Shown one piece after another: positions 23,937 to 32,715 of a DNA stretch of 40,895 nt (the stretch's first letter is position 1; each line of letters opens with the position of its first letter). The translations under genes and the position numbers were made by a program. The DNA comes from Aquificota bacterium. Its GTDB lineage: Bacteria > Thermosulfidibacterota > Thermosulfidibacteria > Thermosulfidibacterales > B14-G1. A model generated the notes under the pieces. It ran no database searches. It saw only the letters and a program-made list of their open reading frames with translations, and was not told where the DNA came from. Location of the stretch: NCBI GenBank assembly GCA_015486105.1, contig WFSI01000038.1, forward strand, positions 1-40,895, in the 5' to 3' direction.

Positions 23937-24569
23937 ATGAGGCGGATCCGGCGTTTATACTATGATCTTTTTTCCAAGATATACGATAGGATTATAGCCC
24001 TTCACTCTGCCGACAGGGCTGGACGGCTGAGGGCGTGGCTCGTGGAGAGGTCGGGCGCTACAGGGGGTACTAAGGTCCTGGATCTCTGTACAGGTACAGG
24101 TTCTGTGGCCATGGAAGCCAGCCGGGTTGTGGGGAGCCATGGTGTAGTGGTGGGTCTGGATTTCTCCCGGGGTATGCTGAAGAAGGCTGAAGGGAAGGCC
24201 CACGGGGTGGAAAACCTATGCTGGATTGAGGCCAGTGCCCCTTTTCTCCCTTTCAAAGAAGGGAGCTTCCATGTGGTGTTATGCTCCCATGCCTTCTATG
24301 AATTGAGGGATTGGGAGAAGATATGGGCCTTAGCCGAGGTGAAAAGGGTGCTTAGGTCAGGGGGGCGGTTTTTGATGATGGAGCATGAGGAGCCTTCCCA
24401 TCCCTTGATAAGGTTTCTGTATAAGGTGCGTTTGGCATCCATGGGTTCCTGGGACTCCGCCCGCTTCATCTCCCGGGAGCTAAGCCTCTTTTCCCGATTT
24501 TTCAAGGATGTCATGAAGGAGAAGAGCCCTACAGGTAACTCTAAGCTCATAGTGGGGATCAGGGGATGA
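23937..24569 (+). CDS. Class I SAM-dependent methyltransferase (UbiE-like)
   Basis: 210 residues from the ATG at 23937. The opening LYYDLFSKIYDRIIALHSAD and motif I VLDLCTGTGSVAMEA, then GLDFSRGMLKKAEGKA, FLPFKEGSFHVVLCS and VLRSGGRFLMMEHEEP, resemble UbiE/COQ5 quinone methyltransferases, though conserved residues of true MenG/UbiE are not all there. The target is therefore open. It lies 105 bases after the radical SAM gene; that gap holds a TCGCTTT/AAAGCGA hairpin (23849-23868) with no T-run. It overlaps the VKOR gene as ATGA. Confidence 0.83.
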   Translation: MRRIRRLYYDLFSKIYDRIIALHSADRAGRLRAWLVERSGATGGTKVLDLCTGTGSVAMEASRVVGSHGVVVGLDFSRGMLKKAEGKAHGVENLCWIEASAPFLPFKEGSFHVVLCSHAFYELRDWEKIWALAEVKRVLRSGGRFLMMEHEEPSHPLIRFLYKVRLASMGSWDSARFISRELSLFSRFFKDVMKEKSPTGNSKLIVGIRG

Positions 24570-25588
24570 TGGTGGCAACTAAGGGTAAGAAGCAGGGGGC
24601 TAAAGGGGCCATACTAATCTCTATCCTGGGTCTTATCCTCACTGGGGCCGACCTTTTCACCTCCATCCAAGGATGGGAGCTGTGTCCCTATCAAGGATGC
24701 AGGTTGGCCCAGGGTTCTCCCTATGCCCATATACTGGGGGTTTCTCTTTCGGTCGTGGGGTTGGTTTTCTTCTTTGTAGCCCTTGTCCTTTGTGGGTTTT
24801 GGCGAAGGGGGCTTTTTTATTGGTCTTCCTTGGGTTTGGGGGCTTCTATATACTTCTTCTATCTCCAGCGATGGGTCCTGGGCAAGATGTGCTTGGTTTG
24901 TGTAGCGGTAGAGGTGCTGGTTTTCTTCCTCTTCCTCTTTTCCCTTACCAGGGCCTCCCCCTGGTTCATCGTTTCCTTGATACTTCTAGCTTTTCTGGGC
25001 CTTCATAGTGTCTATGCCTGGCAGATAGGTAGGATCAACCCGTGTATGGGACCTTTGGAGAAAAAAATCCTGGATCGATACTACGTTGTAGGGGAAGGGG
25101 AGAGGCGGGCCGTTTTCTTTTTCAGCGTGGGGTGCCCTGCCTGTGCCAAGGCCCTTCCAGTAGTAAAGGACTGGGCTAAAAGAAAAAAAGTGAGGCTTGT
25201 GCTAAGGGAGGTCAAGGTCCACTCGGACACAAAAAAGGCTAAGGTCCTGTTTGCCCTTATAAAGGGTGGTGTAGATCCATTGAAGGCCTTGGAAGAAATG
25301 GAGAAGGGGAAGGGAAAGGGCCTTTCTACCCCTTTGAGTAAAGAAGAGGAGAATGCCTTAATCAGACTTATGGCCTTCAATAAGGCTATGCTAGAGGCCA
25401 TGGGAATGGACGGGGTGCCTGCTCTCATGGTCCAAAGGGAAGGAAAGGCAGAGGTGGTTCAGGGATTGGATGCCATAGAATCCTTGCTGGCTGCCCCCCG
25501 TTTCACCCTTAAAAAAGAGCATAGCTCCGGTCCCAGTGGGCTGGAAACGGATTTTGGGGGCATCTGTACCCCTTCCGGATGTCGCTAA
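24566..25588 (+). CDS. VKOR-thioredoxin fusion disulfide-forming protein
   Basis: 340 residues. The first half is a membrane vitamin K epoxide reductase domain with the loop cysteines C40 and C45 (ELCPYQGCRLAQGSPYAHIL) and active-site C109-C112 (MCLVCVAVE). After the last helix comes a thioredoxin-like domain with the redox pair CPAC (190-193) in SVGCPACAKALPVV. Such fusions replace DsbB/DsbA: they oxidise secreted proteins and pass electrons to quinone. An unusual tail ends GGICTPSGCR, adding two cysteines five residues apart. Secreted Cys-rich clients are plausible, such as the PilY1 protein at the right end. Confidence 0.9.
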   Translation: MMVATKGKKQGAKGAILISILGLILTGADLFTSIQGWELCPYQGCRLAQGSPYAHILGVSLSVVGLVFFFVALVLCGFWRRGLFYWSSLGLGASIYFFYLQRWVLGKMCLVCVAVEVLVFFLFLFSLTRASPWFIVSLILLAFLGLHSVYAWQIGRINPCMGPLEKKILDRYYVVGEGERRAVFFFSVGCPACAKALPVVKDWAKRKKVRLVLREVKVHSDTKKAKVLFALIKGGVDPLKALEEMEKGKGKGLSTPLSKEEENALIRLMAFNKAMLEAMGMDGVPALMVQREGKAEVVQGLDAIESLLAAPRFTLKKEHSSGPSGLETDFGGICTPSGCR

Positions 25589-25669
25589 TGGGTCCAGGAG
25601 GCTTTTGGTCCTTCCCCAAGGTGATTGAACCTTTCTCTAAGCAATGTTAGAAGGAACCGGGAGGATTTG

Positions 25670-26161
25670 GTGAAGGTACTGTGGGCGCCGTGGAGGATGG
25701 ATTATATCCTCTCCCCTAAAGGGGGAAAGTGCTTTATTTGCGAGGCTGTGAAGGACCCCCAGGACGAGGATGCCTTCGTTCTGTATGTGTCAGAGTGGGG
25801 ACTCGTATTCCTCAATAGATTTCCCTATAATCCTGGGCATATCCTCATAGCCCCCAAGAGCCATGTAGCCTCCATAGGGGATATGACTCCTGAAGAGAGG
25901 GGGGAAACTATGGAGCTCCTCCATCTCTCTTTGAGGGTAGTGAGAGAGGTAATGAACCCTGATGGTTTCAATGTAGGAATGAATCTGGGCAAGATCTCGG
26001 GGGCAGGTTTGGAGGACCATGTTCACCTTCACTTGGTTCCCCGTTGGGGAGGTGATACCAATTTTATGCCCCTTCTGGCCGATGTGAAGGTGGTACCTGA
26101 ACACCTTAAAGAGACCTACAGAAAACTGAGAAAGGCCTTTAAAGAGGCCGCAGGAGGATAA
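25670..26161 (+). CDS. HIT family nucleotide hydrolase/phosphorylase
   Basis: 163 residues from GTG 25670 (GGGAGG five bases upstream), giving VKVLWAPWRMDYI, the usual start of the Ap4A phosphorylase-like HIT group. The catalytic triad is HVHLHLVPRW, with the nucleotide-binding NRFPYNPGHILI. A zinc-type CFIC is present near residue 25. These enzymes cleave dinucleoside polyphosphates or similar AMP conjugates. The longer TTG start at 25625 is rejected. Confidence 0.9.
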   Translation: MKVLWAPWRMDYILSPKGGKCFICEAVKDPQDEDAFVLYVSEWGLVFLNRFPYNPGHILIAPKSHVASIGDMTPEERGETMELLHLSLRVVREVMNPDGFNVGMNLGKISGAGLEDHVHLHLVPRWGGDTNFMPLLADVKVVPEHLKETYRKLRKAFKEAAGG

Positions 26162-26162
26162 G

Positions 26163-26579
26163 ATGGTTATTTTCAGATTACTGATAGGCATGATCCTTGT
26201 CTTTTTACTTGTGGCTTTTGCCATTGCCAATATGGGTGGGGTAGCGGTGAGTTTCTATTTTTATCATACCCCCCAGATTCCCCTTTTTGCGGTTATTTTT
26301 CTCTCACTCCTGTTGGGGGTCATAGTGGCCTGGGGACTGGCCGTATCTGAACAGTTGAGATTGAGGGGCCAGGTCCGGTCTAAGGATAAGAAGATCAAGG
26401 AATTGCACAAGGATATAGAAGAGTTGGAGGGGAGGCTTTCCCGCCTTTCCCCTTATCCCCCTGAAGAGGTGGAAGAGCCCATTAAGGTTGCCGAAGGAGA
26501 GGTTTTGACCCCTGAGAAAGAGGTGGAGGAAGCTCCTAAGCCTGCATCGGAAGAGGGGGGTGTAACGGAGGGTGGGTAA
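26163..26579 (+). CDS. LapA-domain (DUF1049) membrane protein
   Basis: 138 residues: two membrane helices (IFRLLIGMILVFLLVAFAIA; LFAVIFLSLLLGVIVAWGLA), then a basic coiled coil (RLRGQVRSKDKKIKELHKDI) and an acidic Pro/Glu tail. This matches the lipopolysaccharide assembly protein A domain family, whose enteric member works with LapB in controlling LPS synthesis. LapB is not next to it here, so function is inferred only at domain level. It is one base after the HIT gene stop. Confidence 0.8.
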   Translation: MVIFRLLIGMILVFLLVAFAIANMGGVAVSFYFYHTPQIPLFAVIFLSLLLGVIVAWGLAVSEQLRLRGQVRSKDKKIKELHKDIEELEGRLSRLSPYPPEEVEEPIKVAEGEVLTPEKEVEEAPKPASEEGGVTEGG

Positions 26580-26631
26580 GGGGAGTCCTGCTCACCTAAC
26601 TTATCTGACTCATCTTTCGTTCTGAAGGGAA

Positions 26632-27501
26632 ATGGGCATGTGGTTTTTCTATGCCTTTCTCGCAGCCTTTTCATGGGCCACTGCCGATCTCTTTTCAAAG
26701 AAGCTGATGAATGAAAGAGGAATGGACGAGTACATCACCCTTTGGGCCCGCTTCGCCTTCGCTGTCCCTTTGCTGGGTGCCTTTCTGCTCGTCCGGGGAA
26801 TACCCTCTGTTGTTTTGTCATTTTGGTGGACTGTTTTAATTTGGCTCCCTGGGGATCTGATAGCCTCTCTCCTTTATATAAAGGCTGTTAAGGGCTACCC
26901 CCTATCCTTGGTGGTGCCCCTTCTCTCTACTGCTCCCCTTTTCATGATCCTCACCTCCATAGTTATTCTGGGAGAGTATCCATCTTATGGAGGGCTGTTA
27001 GGAGTTTTCTTAGTGACCATGGGGGCTTATACTCTGAATCTCCATATGAGGGAGGAGGGGATCTTAGCCCCTTTAAAGGCCCTCTATCAGGTGAAAGGGG
27101 CCCGTTACGCTATCATAGCCGCTTTTATCTTCAGCGTGGATACAGCTATCGGTAAGATTGCCTTACAAGCCTCCAACCCTGCCTTCTTCAGTTTCTTTTA
27201 TTCCTTGGCCATGGCCCTGGGTTTCCTTCCTGTACTCTTCGTCACCAGTGGTAGGCCTCTTAGACTGGGGAGGGATTGGAGGTTTGGTGCTGTTGGTTTT
27301 CTCTTTGCCATGGGGGTTTTCGCCTTTCTTAAGGCTATAGGGGTAGCCAACATTGCCTATGTCTCAGGAGTGGGAAGGTTAAGCATGGTTATTGCGGTGC
27401 TTTATGGCCGTTTTTTCTTTGGAGAGGCCCACCTCCGGCAGCGATTGGCAGGAAGCCTTATCATATTGGTAGGAGTTTTCCTCATCCTCTGGAGGGGATA
27501 A
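26632..27501 (+). CDS. EamA/DMT-superfamily transporter
   Basis: 289 residues with ten hydrophobic helices arranged as two five-helix repeats (FYAFLAAFSWATADLFSKKL in repeat 1; RYAIIAAFIFSVDTAIGKIA in repeat 2). This is the drug/metabolite transporter fold. The substrate cannot be inferred. RBS GAAGGGA precedes the ATG; the second ATG two codons on is also possible. It ends the long plus-strand run that begins at 20630. Confidence 0.88.
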   Translation: MGMWFFYAFLAAFSWATADLFSKKLMNERGMDEYITLWARFAFAVPLLGAFLLVRGIPSVVLSFWWTVLIWLPGDLIASLLYIKAVKGYPLSLVVPLLSTAPLFMILTSIVILGEYPSYGGLLGVFLVTMGAYTLNLHMREEGILAPLKALYQVKGARYAIIAAFIFSVDTAIGKIALQASNPAFFSFFYSLAMALGFLPVLFVTSGRPLRLGRDWRFGAVGFLFAMGVFAFLKAIGVANIAYVSGVGRLSMVIAVLYGRFFFGEAHLRQRLAGSLIILVGVFLILWRG

Positions 27502-27532
27502 AGCTGCCAGCCATGAGCTATGAGCCTTTCGT
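27502..27532. repeat. AGCCATGAGCTATGAGC short repeat tract
   Basis: AGCTGCCAGCCATGAGCTATGAGCC lies between the convergent EamA and htpX genes. It shares CCATGAGC with the riboswitch peripheral arms. No terminator with a T-run is visible in this 42-base gap. Confidence 0.4.
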
Positions 27533-27543
27533 CCTCTTCCATC

Positions 27544-28404
27544 TTATATGGCTCCCCTGGCCATGGCTTCCAAGCGGGCTATCCTCTTTTCGGTGGGGGG
27601 ATGGGTAGAGAAGAGGGATGTCATGCCCTTTCCTCTAAGGGGGCTTACAATGAACATGTGGGCGGTAGCTGGATTGGCTTCCTTCATAGGCCGTTGCTGC
27701 ACCCCTTGCTCCAGTTTCCTCAGGGCATTGGCTAAATAAAGGGGTTGGCCACAGAACCGTCCTCCTCCTTCATCGGCATAGTATTCCCGAGAGCGAGAGA
27801 TAGCCATTTGAACGAGAAATGCGGCTATAGGAGCGATGATGAGAAGTGCAATGGCCCCTATGGCTCCTAAGGGATTGTCGTTATCATCTCCACCGAATCC
27901 TCCAAATATTAGGGCCCATTGGCCTATGCGGGCTATCATGACTATGGCACCTGCTACAGTAGCTGCCACTGTCTGAATGAGGATGTCTCTGTGTTTTACA
28001 TGGGCCAACTCATGGCCCAGGACCCCTTTGAGTTCCTCCCCTGATAAAAGCTGGAGGATTCCCTGGGTTACGGCCACAGCAGCATGGTGGGGATTTCTCC
28101 CTGTGGCAAAGGCATTGGGGGTTTGGGAAGGCACTATGTAGACCTTGGGCATAGGCAGCCCTGCTCTTTGGCAAAGTTCTCGAATGATGGCGTAAAGCTC
28201 TGGGGCTTCCTCTTCCCTTGCCTCTCGAGCCTTATACATGGCCAAGACTATCCTGTCGCTGAACCAGTAGGCCATGAAGTTCATCACCCCTGCAAAGACA
28301 AGGGCTATAACCATGCCCCCTTTCCCTCCTAATGCATCCCCTATCAGGACAAAGAGGGCGGTGAGGACCGATAGCAAAAATAAAGTTCTAAACTGATTCC
28401 CCAT
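27544..28404 (-). CDS. htpX: HtpX-type membrane zinc metalloprotease
   Basis: 286 residues. Two N-terminal helices are followed by [21 protein letters not shown], the zinc site [11 protein letters not shown] and the third ligand region in [12 protein letters not shown], then two more hydrophobic stretches between them and [14 protein letters not shown] at the end. This is the M48B pattern: an inner-membrane protease that removes damaged membrane proteins under stress. RBS AGGAGG lies eight bases before the ATG. It follows the M24 peptidase gene by 57 bases. Confidence 0.94.
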   Translation of the reverse strand: MGNQFRTLFLLSVLTALFVLIGDALGGKGGMVIALVFAGVMNFMAYWFSDRIVLAMYKAREAREEEAPELYAIIRELCQRAGLPMPKVYIVPSQTPNAFATGRNPHHAAVAVTQGILQLLSGEELKGVLGHELAHVKHRDILIQTVAATVAGAIVMIARIGQWALIFGGFGGDDNDNPLGAIGAIALLIIAPIAAFLVQMAISRSREYYADEGGGRFCGQPLYLANALRKLEQGVQQRPMKEANPATAHMFIVSPLRGKGMTSLFSTHPPTEKRIARLEAMARGAI

Positions 28405-28461
28405 GCTTTTACCTCCTGATTCCCCGTCTCCCTTAGAAGATTGGCTTTCCTATGCCCCTTG

Positions 28462-29673
28462 TCAACCTCTCTTCTCCCATAGCTCTTCAGGGGCGGGGGT
28501 GAGGCTTTCAGCTCCTTCGGAGGTAATCAGGTAGGTGTTCTCCAAACCCACGGCTCCCTCTCCGGGAAAGAGGAATTTAGGTTCCACAGCCACCACCATA
28601 TTCTCCTTGAGTTCCATCTCTAATCCCCGTGCAATAAAGGGATACTCGTCTATTTCTGTCCCCACCCCGTGGCCTATAAAGTTTACCCTGTAGTCCCCAT
28701 AACCCATAAAATGATCCCTGTAAGGAGAACCTTGAGCTATCTTTAGGACCCCGTTGTAAATGTCCAAAGCGTTCTTTCCGGGTTTCAGGTTTTCCCTCAA
28801 ATAGAGATGTATTTCTGTGAGGAACCTATAGGCATCCCCCATCTTTTCTGGGATGGGAGCGATACAGAAGGTCCTGGTCATGTCAGTAAGGTAACCCATA
28901 TGGGTGGCAAAAAAGTCCATGACCACCATCTCTCCAGGCTTGATCTTTTTCCGGCTGGGGCCTGTGGGACTGGAGGGAGAGAGTCCTATCCCATTGAGGG
29001 GGGCATTCATATAGCTGGGAAAAGCCGCTGAATACCCTGAGAGGATGTGGCCCATAAAGCCATCCATTCTGCCGTTCCTCATGGTCTCTCCATCCTCATG
29101 GCCCAGTAGCCTCATCTCCAAAAAGACCTTGGCGGCGAGTTCCAGTTCGGTTATGCCTTCCCTTAAAAATTCTCTGGCTTTGAGATACCCGTGGACTACC
29201 AACTTTCCAGCCTTCCTTAAGGTTTCTATCTCCCAAAGGGTTTTAACGGCCTTGCACTCCCGTATAAGGGGGGAGATGTCTTCCCATTCCCTTTTGTTAA
29301 AGAGTTTGGAGAGCCTTTGTAACCGTGCATAGGGAATAAGGTCCATCTCTGTGGCTGTTTTATCCTCCAAAGATATATGCTGAGAAAGCTCTTTCATGCT
29401 CCTGAAAGGTATTACCTGCCAGGGACTCTCTACCTGGGCCCTGGCAGGGTACTTCTGGATTAAAAGCAGGGGCTCTCCTTTTTGGGGGAGAAACAAAAAA
29501 CCCTCCTGTTTGGTCCCCCCTAAGTAATAGATGTCTGGAGGATGAAATAGAAGGGCGCTTGGGATACCCTTTTCCCCCATAAGACCCTGTAGCCTTGTTA
29601 ATCTTTTTTTCAACTCCTCTGGAGGCACCAGAGGAGTGAGCCGGGTGAGCAGGTCTTTTAAGGTTTCTCTCAT
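28462..29673 (-). CDS. M24 family metallopeptidase (Xaa-Pro aminopeptidase-like)
   Basis: 403 residues. The N-terminal creatinase-like domain (residues ~20-140, [20 protein letters not shown]) is followed by a pita-bread catalytic domain. Expected metal ligands are visible in [39 protein letters not shown] and LENTY. It probably removes an N-terminal residue before proline, although related proteins act on other dipeptides. The start has GGGGGAAAG upstream. Whether it is co-transcribed with htpX is not certain. Confidence 0.88.
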   Translation of the reverse strand: MRETLKDLLTRLTPLVPPEELKKRLTRLQGLMGEKGIPSALLFHPPDIYYLGGTKQEGFLFLPQKGEPLLLIQKYPARAQVESPWQVIPFRSMKELSQHISLEDKTATEMDLIPYARLQRLSKLFNKREWEDISPLIRECKAVKTLWEIETLRKAGKLVVHGYLKAREFLREGITELELAAKVFLEMRLLGHEDGETMRNGRMDGFMGHILSGYSAAFPSYMNAPLNGIGLSPSSPTGPSRKKIKPGEMVVMDFFATHMGYLTDMTRTFCIAPIPEKMGDAYRFLTEIHLYLRENLKPGKNALDIYNGVLKIAQGSPYRDHFMGYGDYRVNFIGHGVGTEIDEYPFIARGLEMELKENMVVAVEPKFLFPGEGAVGLENTYLITSEGAESLTPAPEELWEKRG

Positions 29674-29698
29674 AAGCTTTCCCCCTTAAACTTTATTA

Positions 29699-29728
29699 TT
29701 GGAATCTTGTTTGCTTATTTGTTATAGT
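29699..29728 (+). promoter_or_regulatory. Promoter of the HEAT/HD-GYP-like operon
   Basis: TTGGAA, 18 bases, TATAGT, in the 80-base region divergent from the M24 gene. The predicted start near 29735 leaves a leader of about 18 bases containing the GGAGG of the first gene. Confidence 0.5.
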
Positions 29729-29752
29729 TTTTTCGCATGGAGGTGGCAACAG

Positions 29753-31339
29753 ATGGAGCTTCGTGAGGCGGTGGAGCTTTTGGCCAAGGCTTTTAAGACT
29801 TATCAGGTCTATCCCCCAGGTCACGACCTTCGTCAGTCTTTTCTCTTTAGGCTTTACCAGGATCTGTCTTCGTTTTTAAAGAAGGAGGGCCTGGAACTTC
29901 ATATTGAAGAACTCAAAGTGCTCAGTGCCTCTGAGGAGGAGATCTTTGAAGGAGAAAAAAAGGACCCATTTCCCTGGCTCTTTTATAAAAACGGTCTTCG
30001 AGGGGTGACCATATTACCGGGTCTTACGTCTAATGAGCTGGATGCCTTTCTATCATTGGTAGTGGATAAGCCCAGTGATCTTCTTTATTACCTTTTGGAT
30101 GCGGGTTTGCCTCACATCATTTTCGAGGTGGCAGAATACCTTCTTTTGACGAACGAGGAGGAGATACCTGACTCCAAAGAATGGAAGCCTCCCGATGAAC
30201 CTTACACCTTTAACGGTTCAGACTCTTTTTCAATGGAAGTAGGCCTGGGGGGTTCGGATCTTACCCAGGAGGATACGGAGTATCTGGATAAGGCCTTGAA
30301 AGAAGAGGCAGAGAGAAATCATCTCTCTATTTACTTGGATATCATCCTCTCGGTTTTCACTATGGAGGATTACAAAGGGTTGGCTAAGGGGCTCATGAGG
30401 AGTGTAGAGTATTTTGCCATGGAGTCCTTAGGATTGGGGAACCCCTGGGCCGTATTAAAGCTGGTGAGGCATTTGGATGAGCTTAAGGAGGAGGGGGGGC
30501 TGGATCAAGAGAGGGCTTATATTTTAGAGGAGCTTATGGCTTCCTTGGGGTCTCCGGCTGCCCTTGATCTGTTGAAGAAGCATTACTCCTTCTCTTGGGG
30601 AGATACTTTGAAAGAGCTTTTATTTAGACTGGATCCTCCCCATACAGACAAGCTCCTTGAATGGCTTGAGGAAGAGAGACGAGACGAGGTAAAGGGTGCT
30701 TTGTTGGCCCTTCTAAAGATAAAGACAGAGGCCCTCCCTGCCCTTCTGATTTCCCTTTTTATGGAGGCCAAACCCAGGGCAAAGCGGGAAATCATTGATC
30801 TGGCCTGGGATTTTAGAGATCGGGAAGAATCCAGAAGATTGTTAGAGTTGGGTTTAGAGTCAGAGGATGAGAGAATTAGAAGGGCTGCTATGAAGGTGAT
30901 GCTAAGGATAGATCCTTCCACCTTGGATGCCCTTGTGGATAGATTTTTTAGCAGTGGGGAAGCCAACCTGAGGATTCTCCTTTTGGATACCATCAACGAG
31001 CTGGGTGGGGTGCCGTCTCTGGCTCCCATTTTATACCAGGAATTCTCAGAAGGGGATTTTGTAGAGAGGGACTACTTAGAGAAGCGCCTCTTCTTTACGG
31101 CCCTTGCCCTGTCCCATGGAAAGACCTTCAAAAGGGCCTTGGAAGAATTGTTGGCTGCAACCCCTGGATGGAGAATGAGGAAAAAGTGGGAGGAGACGGT
31201 AAAGATAGCGCTGACCGTGGCTGTCGACACGGATAGAATAGGCATGAGCGAGGTGAGGGGCGTGGTGGAGGCCTCTGGAAGCAAAAGGGCCAAAAGGGTG
31301 TGGGATACCCTTGTGGAAGCGAGAGAGGGGATACGGTAA
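29753..31339 (+). CDS. HEAT-repeat protein with N-terminal YPxxH module
   Basis: 528 residues, soluble, strongly helical. Residues ~8-55 (AFKTYQVYPPGHDLRQSFLF) form a module also seen in the next protein. A middle part holds helical segments around SIYLDIILSVFTMEDYKGLA. From about residue 290 there are HEAT-like pairs, for example DEVKGALLALLKIKTEALPA, DERIRRAAMKVMLRIDPSTL and EANLRILLLDTINELGG. HEAT arrays usually bind proteins. The start is ATG 29753 (GGAGG nine bases upstream), not the track start. Its stop and the next start share a base (TAATG). A scaffold role for the HD-domain partner is inference. Confidence 0.75.
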   Translation: MELREAVELLAKAFKTYQVYPPGHDLRQSFLFRLYQDLSSFLKKEGLELHIEELKVLSASEEEIFEGEKKDPFPWLFYKNGLRGVTILPGLTSNELDAFLSLVVDKPSDLLYYLLDAGLPHIIFEVAEYLLLTNEEEIPDSKEWKPPDEPYTFNGSDSFSMEVGLGGSDLTQEDTEYLDKALKEEAERNHLSIYLDIILSVFTMEDYKGLAKGLMRSVEYFAMESLGLGNPWAVLKLVRHLDELKEEGGLDQERAYILEELMASLGSPAALDLLKKHYSFSWGDTLKELLFRLDPPHTDKLLEWLEEERRDEVKGALLALLKIKTEALPALLISLFMEAKPRAKREIIDLAWDFRDREESRRLLELGLESEDERIRRAAMKVMLRIDPSTLDALVDRFFSSGEANLRILLLDTINELGGVPSLAPILYQEFSEGDFVERDYLEKRLFFTALALSHGKTFKRALEELLAATPGWRMRKKWEETVKIALTVAVDTDRIGMSEVRGVVEASGSKRAKRVWDTLVEAREGIR

Positions 31340-32715
31340 TGGATGATAAAATGGACCAATGCGAGTTTGCCCATGTGCCCATAGTTTTTCTCAAGGTATT
31401 AAAGAACATCCAGGTTTATCCCAAGAAGCATCCCCTCATATCTCAAAGTCTGGACAGGTTTATGGCCTTGATCCAGGAGCACGAGGGCCTCTCCTTGGAG
31501 GTGAACAAAGGTTACCTGTATGTCAACACCGACAGGGTAGAGATTACGGCAGCCAATTATGTATTTATCAGGCTTACTATTCAGACCTTCAATATTATTG
31601 AACTGAGGGAGGTGGAGTTTCTCACGGGATTGGTGGAGAGAGAGCATCTCTATCGCTTTTTCTCAGCTATGGCCAAGGCAAAGAGCTACAATGAACTTTT
31701 GGCTCTTTTAGAGAAAGAAGGGGTAATAGGCGTGATCACAAGGCGCTCCTCAGAATCCTCTGAAGAAGGGGTTAGAGAAAGAGCCAAGAAACTGTATTTC
31801 CATACTATCAAGGTTATCAAGTCCTTTTTCGAAGGCAAAAAGAGGGAAGCATCCTTGATAAAGATGAAGGCGGCCGCCTCTTATTTGACGGATCTTTTGA
31901 GACACTCCGAAGAGGCCCTTATGGGTCTCACTGTCATAAAGAACTACGATGACTATACCTATAACCATTGCCTGAATGTGGCCATTCTATCCCTGGCCTT
32001 GGCTATGAGGACAGGGATGGAGAGGAGGCTCCTTGTGTCCTTGGGAACAGGGGCCTTGGTGCATGATATTGGGAAGGTTAAGATTCCTATAAGCATTATC
32101 AATAAGCCTAACAAACTGACGGATGACGATTGGATGATGGTCAAGCGCCATCCTATAGAGGGATTGTCTATGGTCCTGGACCAATGGGGAATCAGTAGGG
32201 ACATAGCCCATATCCTTCCGGCTATCGTAGAGCACCATCTGGGCATGAACTACTTTGGTTATCCCGAATGGTTGCGTAAGAAGGAGACCTCTATCCTTGC
32301 GGGGATCATACATGTCACCGATTTTTACGATGCCGTGACTACACCAAGGGTTTATAATAAGAGGCCTATGGCTCCTGTAGAGGCCATGCAGTACCTCTTG
32401 GATAACTCAGGGATAAGATTCAACCCCGTGCTGGTAAAACTTTTTCTCAATGTCATGGGCTTCTATCCTGTAGGTTCAGTAGTTAAGCTAAGCACGGGAG
32501 AATGGGCCATGGTGGTGGAAAAGCCCTCCCATTCCTCTTATTTGGATAGGCCCGTTGTGGTTGTGGTGGCCGATGAGAATGGAGACCCTCTGCCTCCCAG
32601 GAAGGTGAGCTTAGAAGACGGCGAAGTAAGAATAGTAGGAGCCTCTTCTCAATCCCCTTGGAACATGGGGCTGGACCCCATGGAAGTGGCCCTCTATTCC
32701 TTTGAGGAGCAATGA
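31339..32715 (+). CDS. HD-GYP-like phosphohydrolase with N-terminal YPxxH module
   Basis: 458 residues. Residues ~12-60 (FLKVLKNIQVYPKKHPLISQ) copy the module of the upstream HEAT protein. The HD-GYP-type core runs from ~200 to 390 with H210, HD at 242-243 (GALVHDIGKVKIP), H271 (VKRHP), and HH at 299-300. The closing motif is HHLGMNYFGYP: the GYP is kept, but the usual HHE and DGxGYP acidic/Gly residues are changed. HD-GYP proteins hydrolyse cyclic di-GMP or related dinucleotides; with this variant, activity or specificity may differ. A C-terminal ~80-residue beta-rich domain follows (VGSVVKLSTGEWAMVVEKPS). It overlaps the next gene as ATGA. Confidence 0.85.
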   Translation: MDDKMDQCEFAHVPIVFLKVLKNIQVYPKKHPLISQSLDRFMALIQEHEGLSLEVNKGYLYVNTDRVEITAANYVFIRLTIQTFNIIELREVEFLTGLVEREHLYRFFSAMAKAKSYNELLALLEKEGVIGVITRRSSESSEEGVRERAKKLYFHTIKVIKSFFEGKKREASLIKMKAAASYLTDLLRHSEEALMGLTVIKNYDDYTYNHCLNVAILSLALAMRTGMERRLLVSLGTGALVHDIGKVKIPISIINKPNKLTDDDWMMVKRHPIEGLSMVLDQWGISRDIAHILPAIVEHHLGMNYFGYPEWLRKKETSILAGIIHVTDFYDAVTTPRVYNKRPMAPVEAMQYLLDNSGIRFNPVLVKLFLNVMGFYPVGSVVKLSTGEWAMVVEKPSHSSYLDRPVVVVVADENGDPLPPRKVSLEDGEVRIVGASSQSPWNMGLDPMEVALYSFEEQ

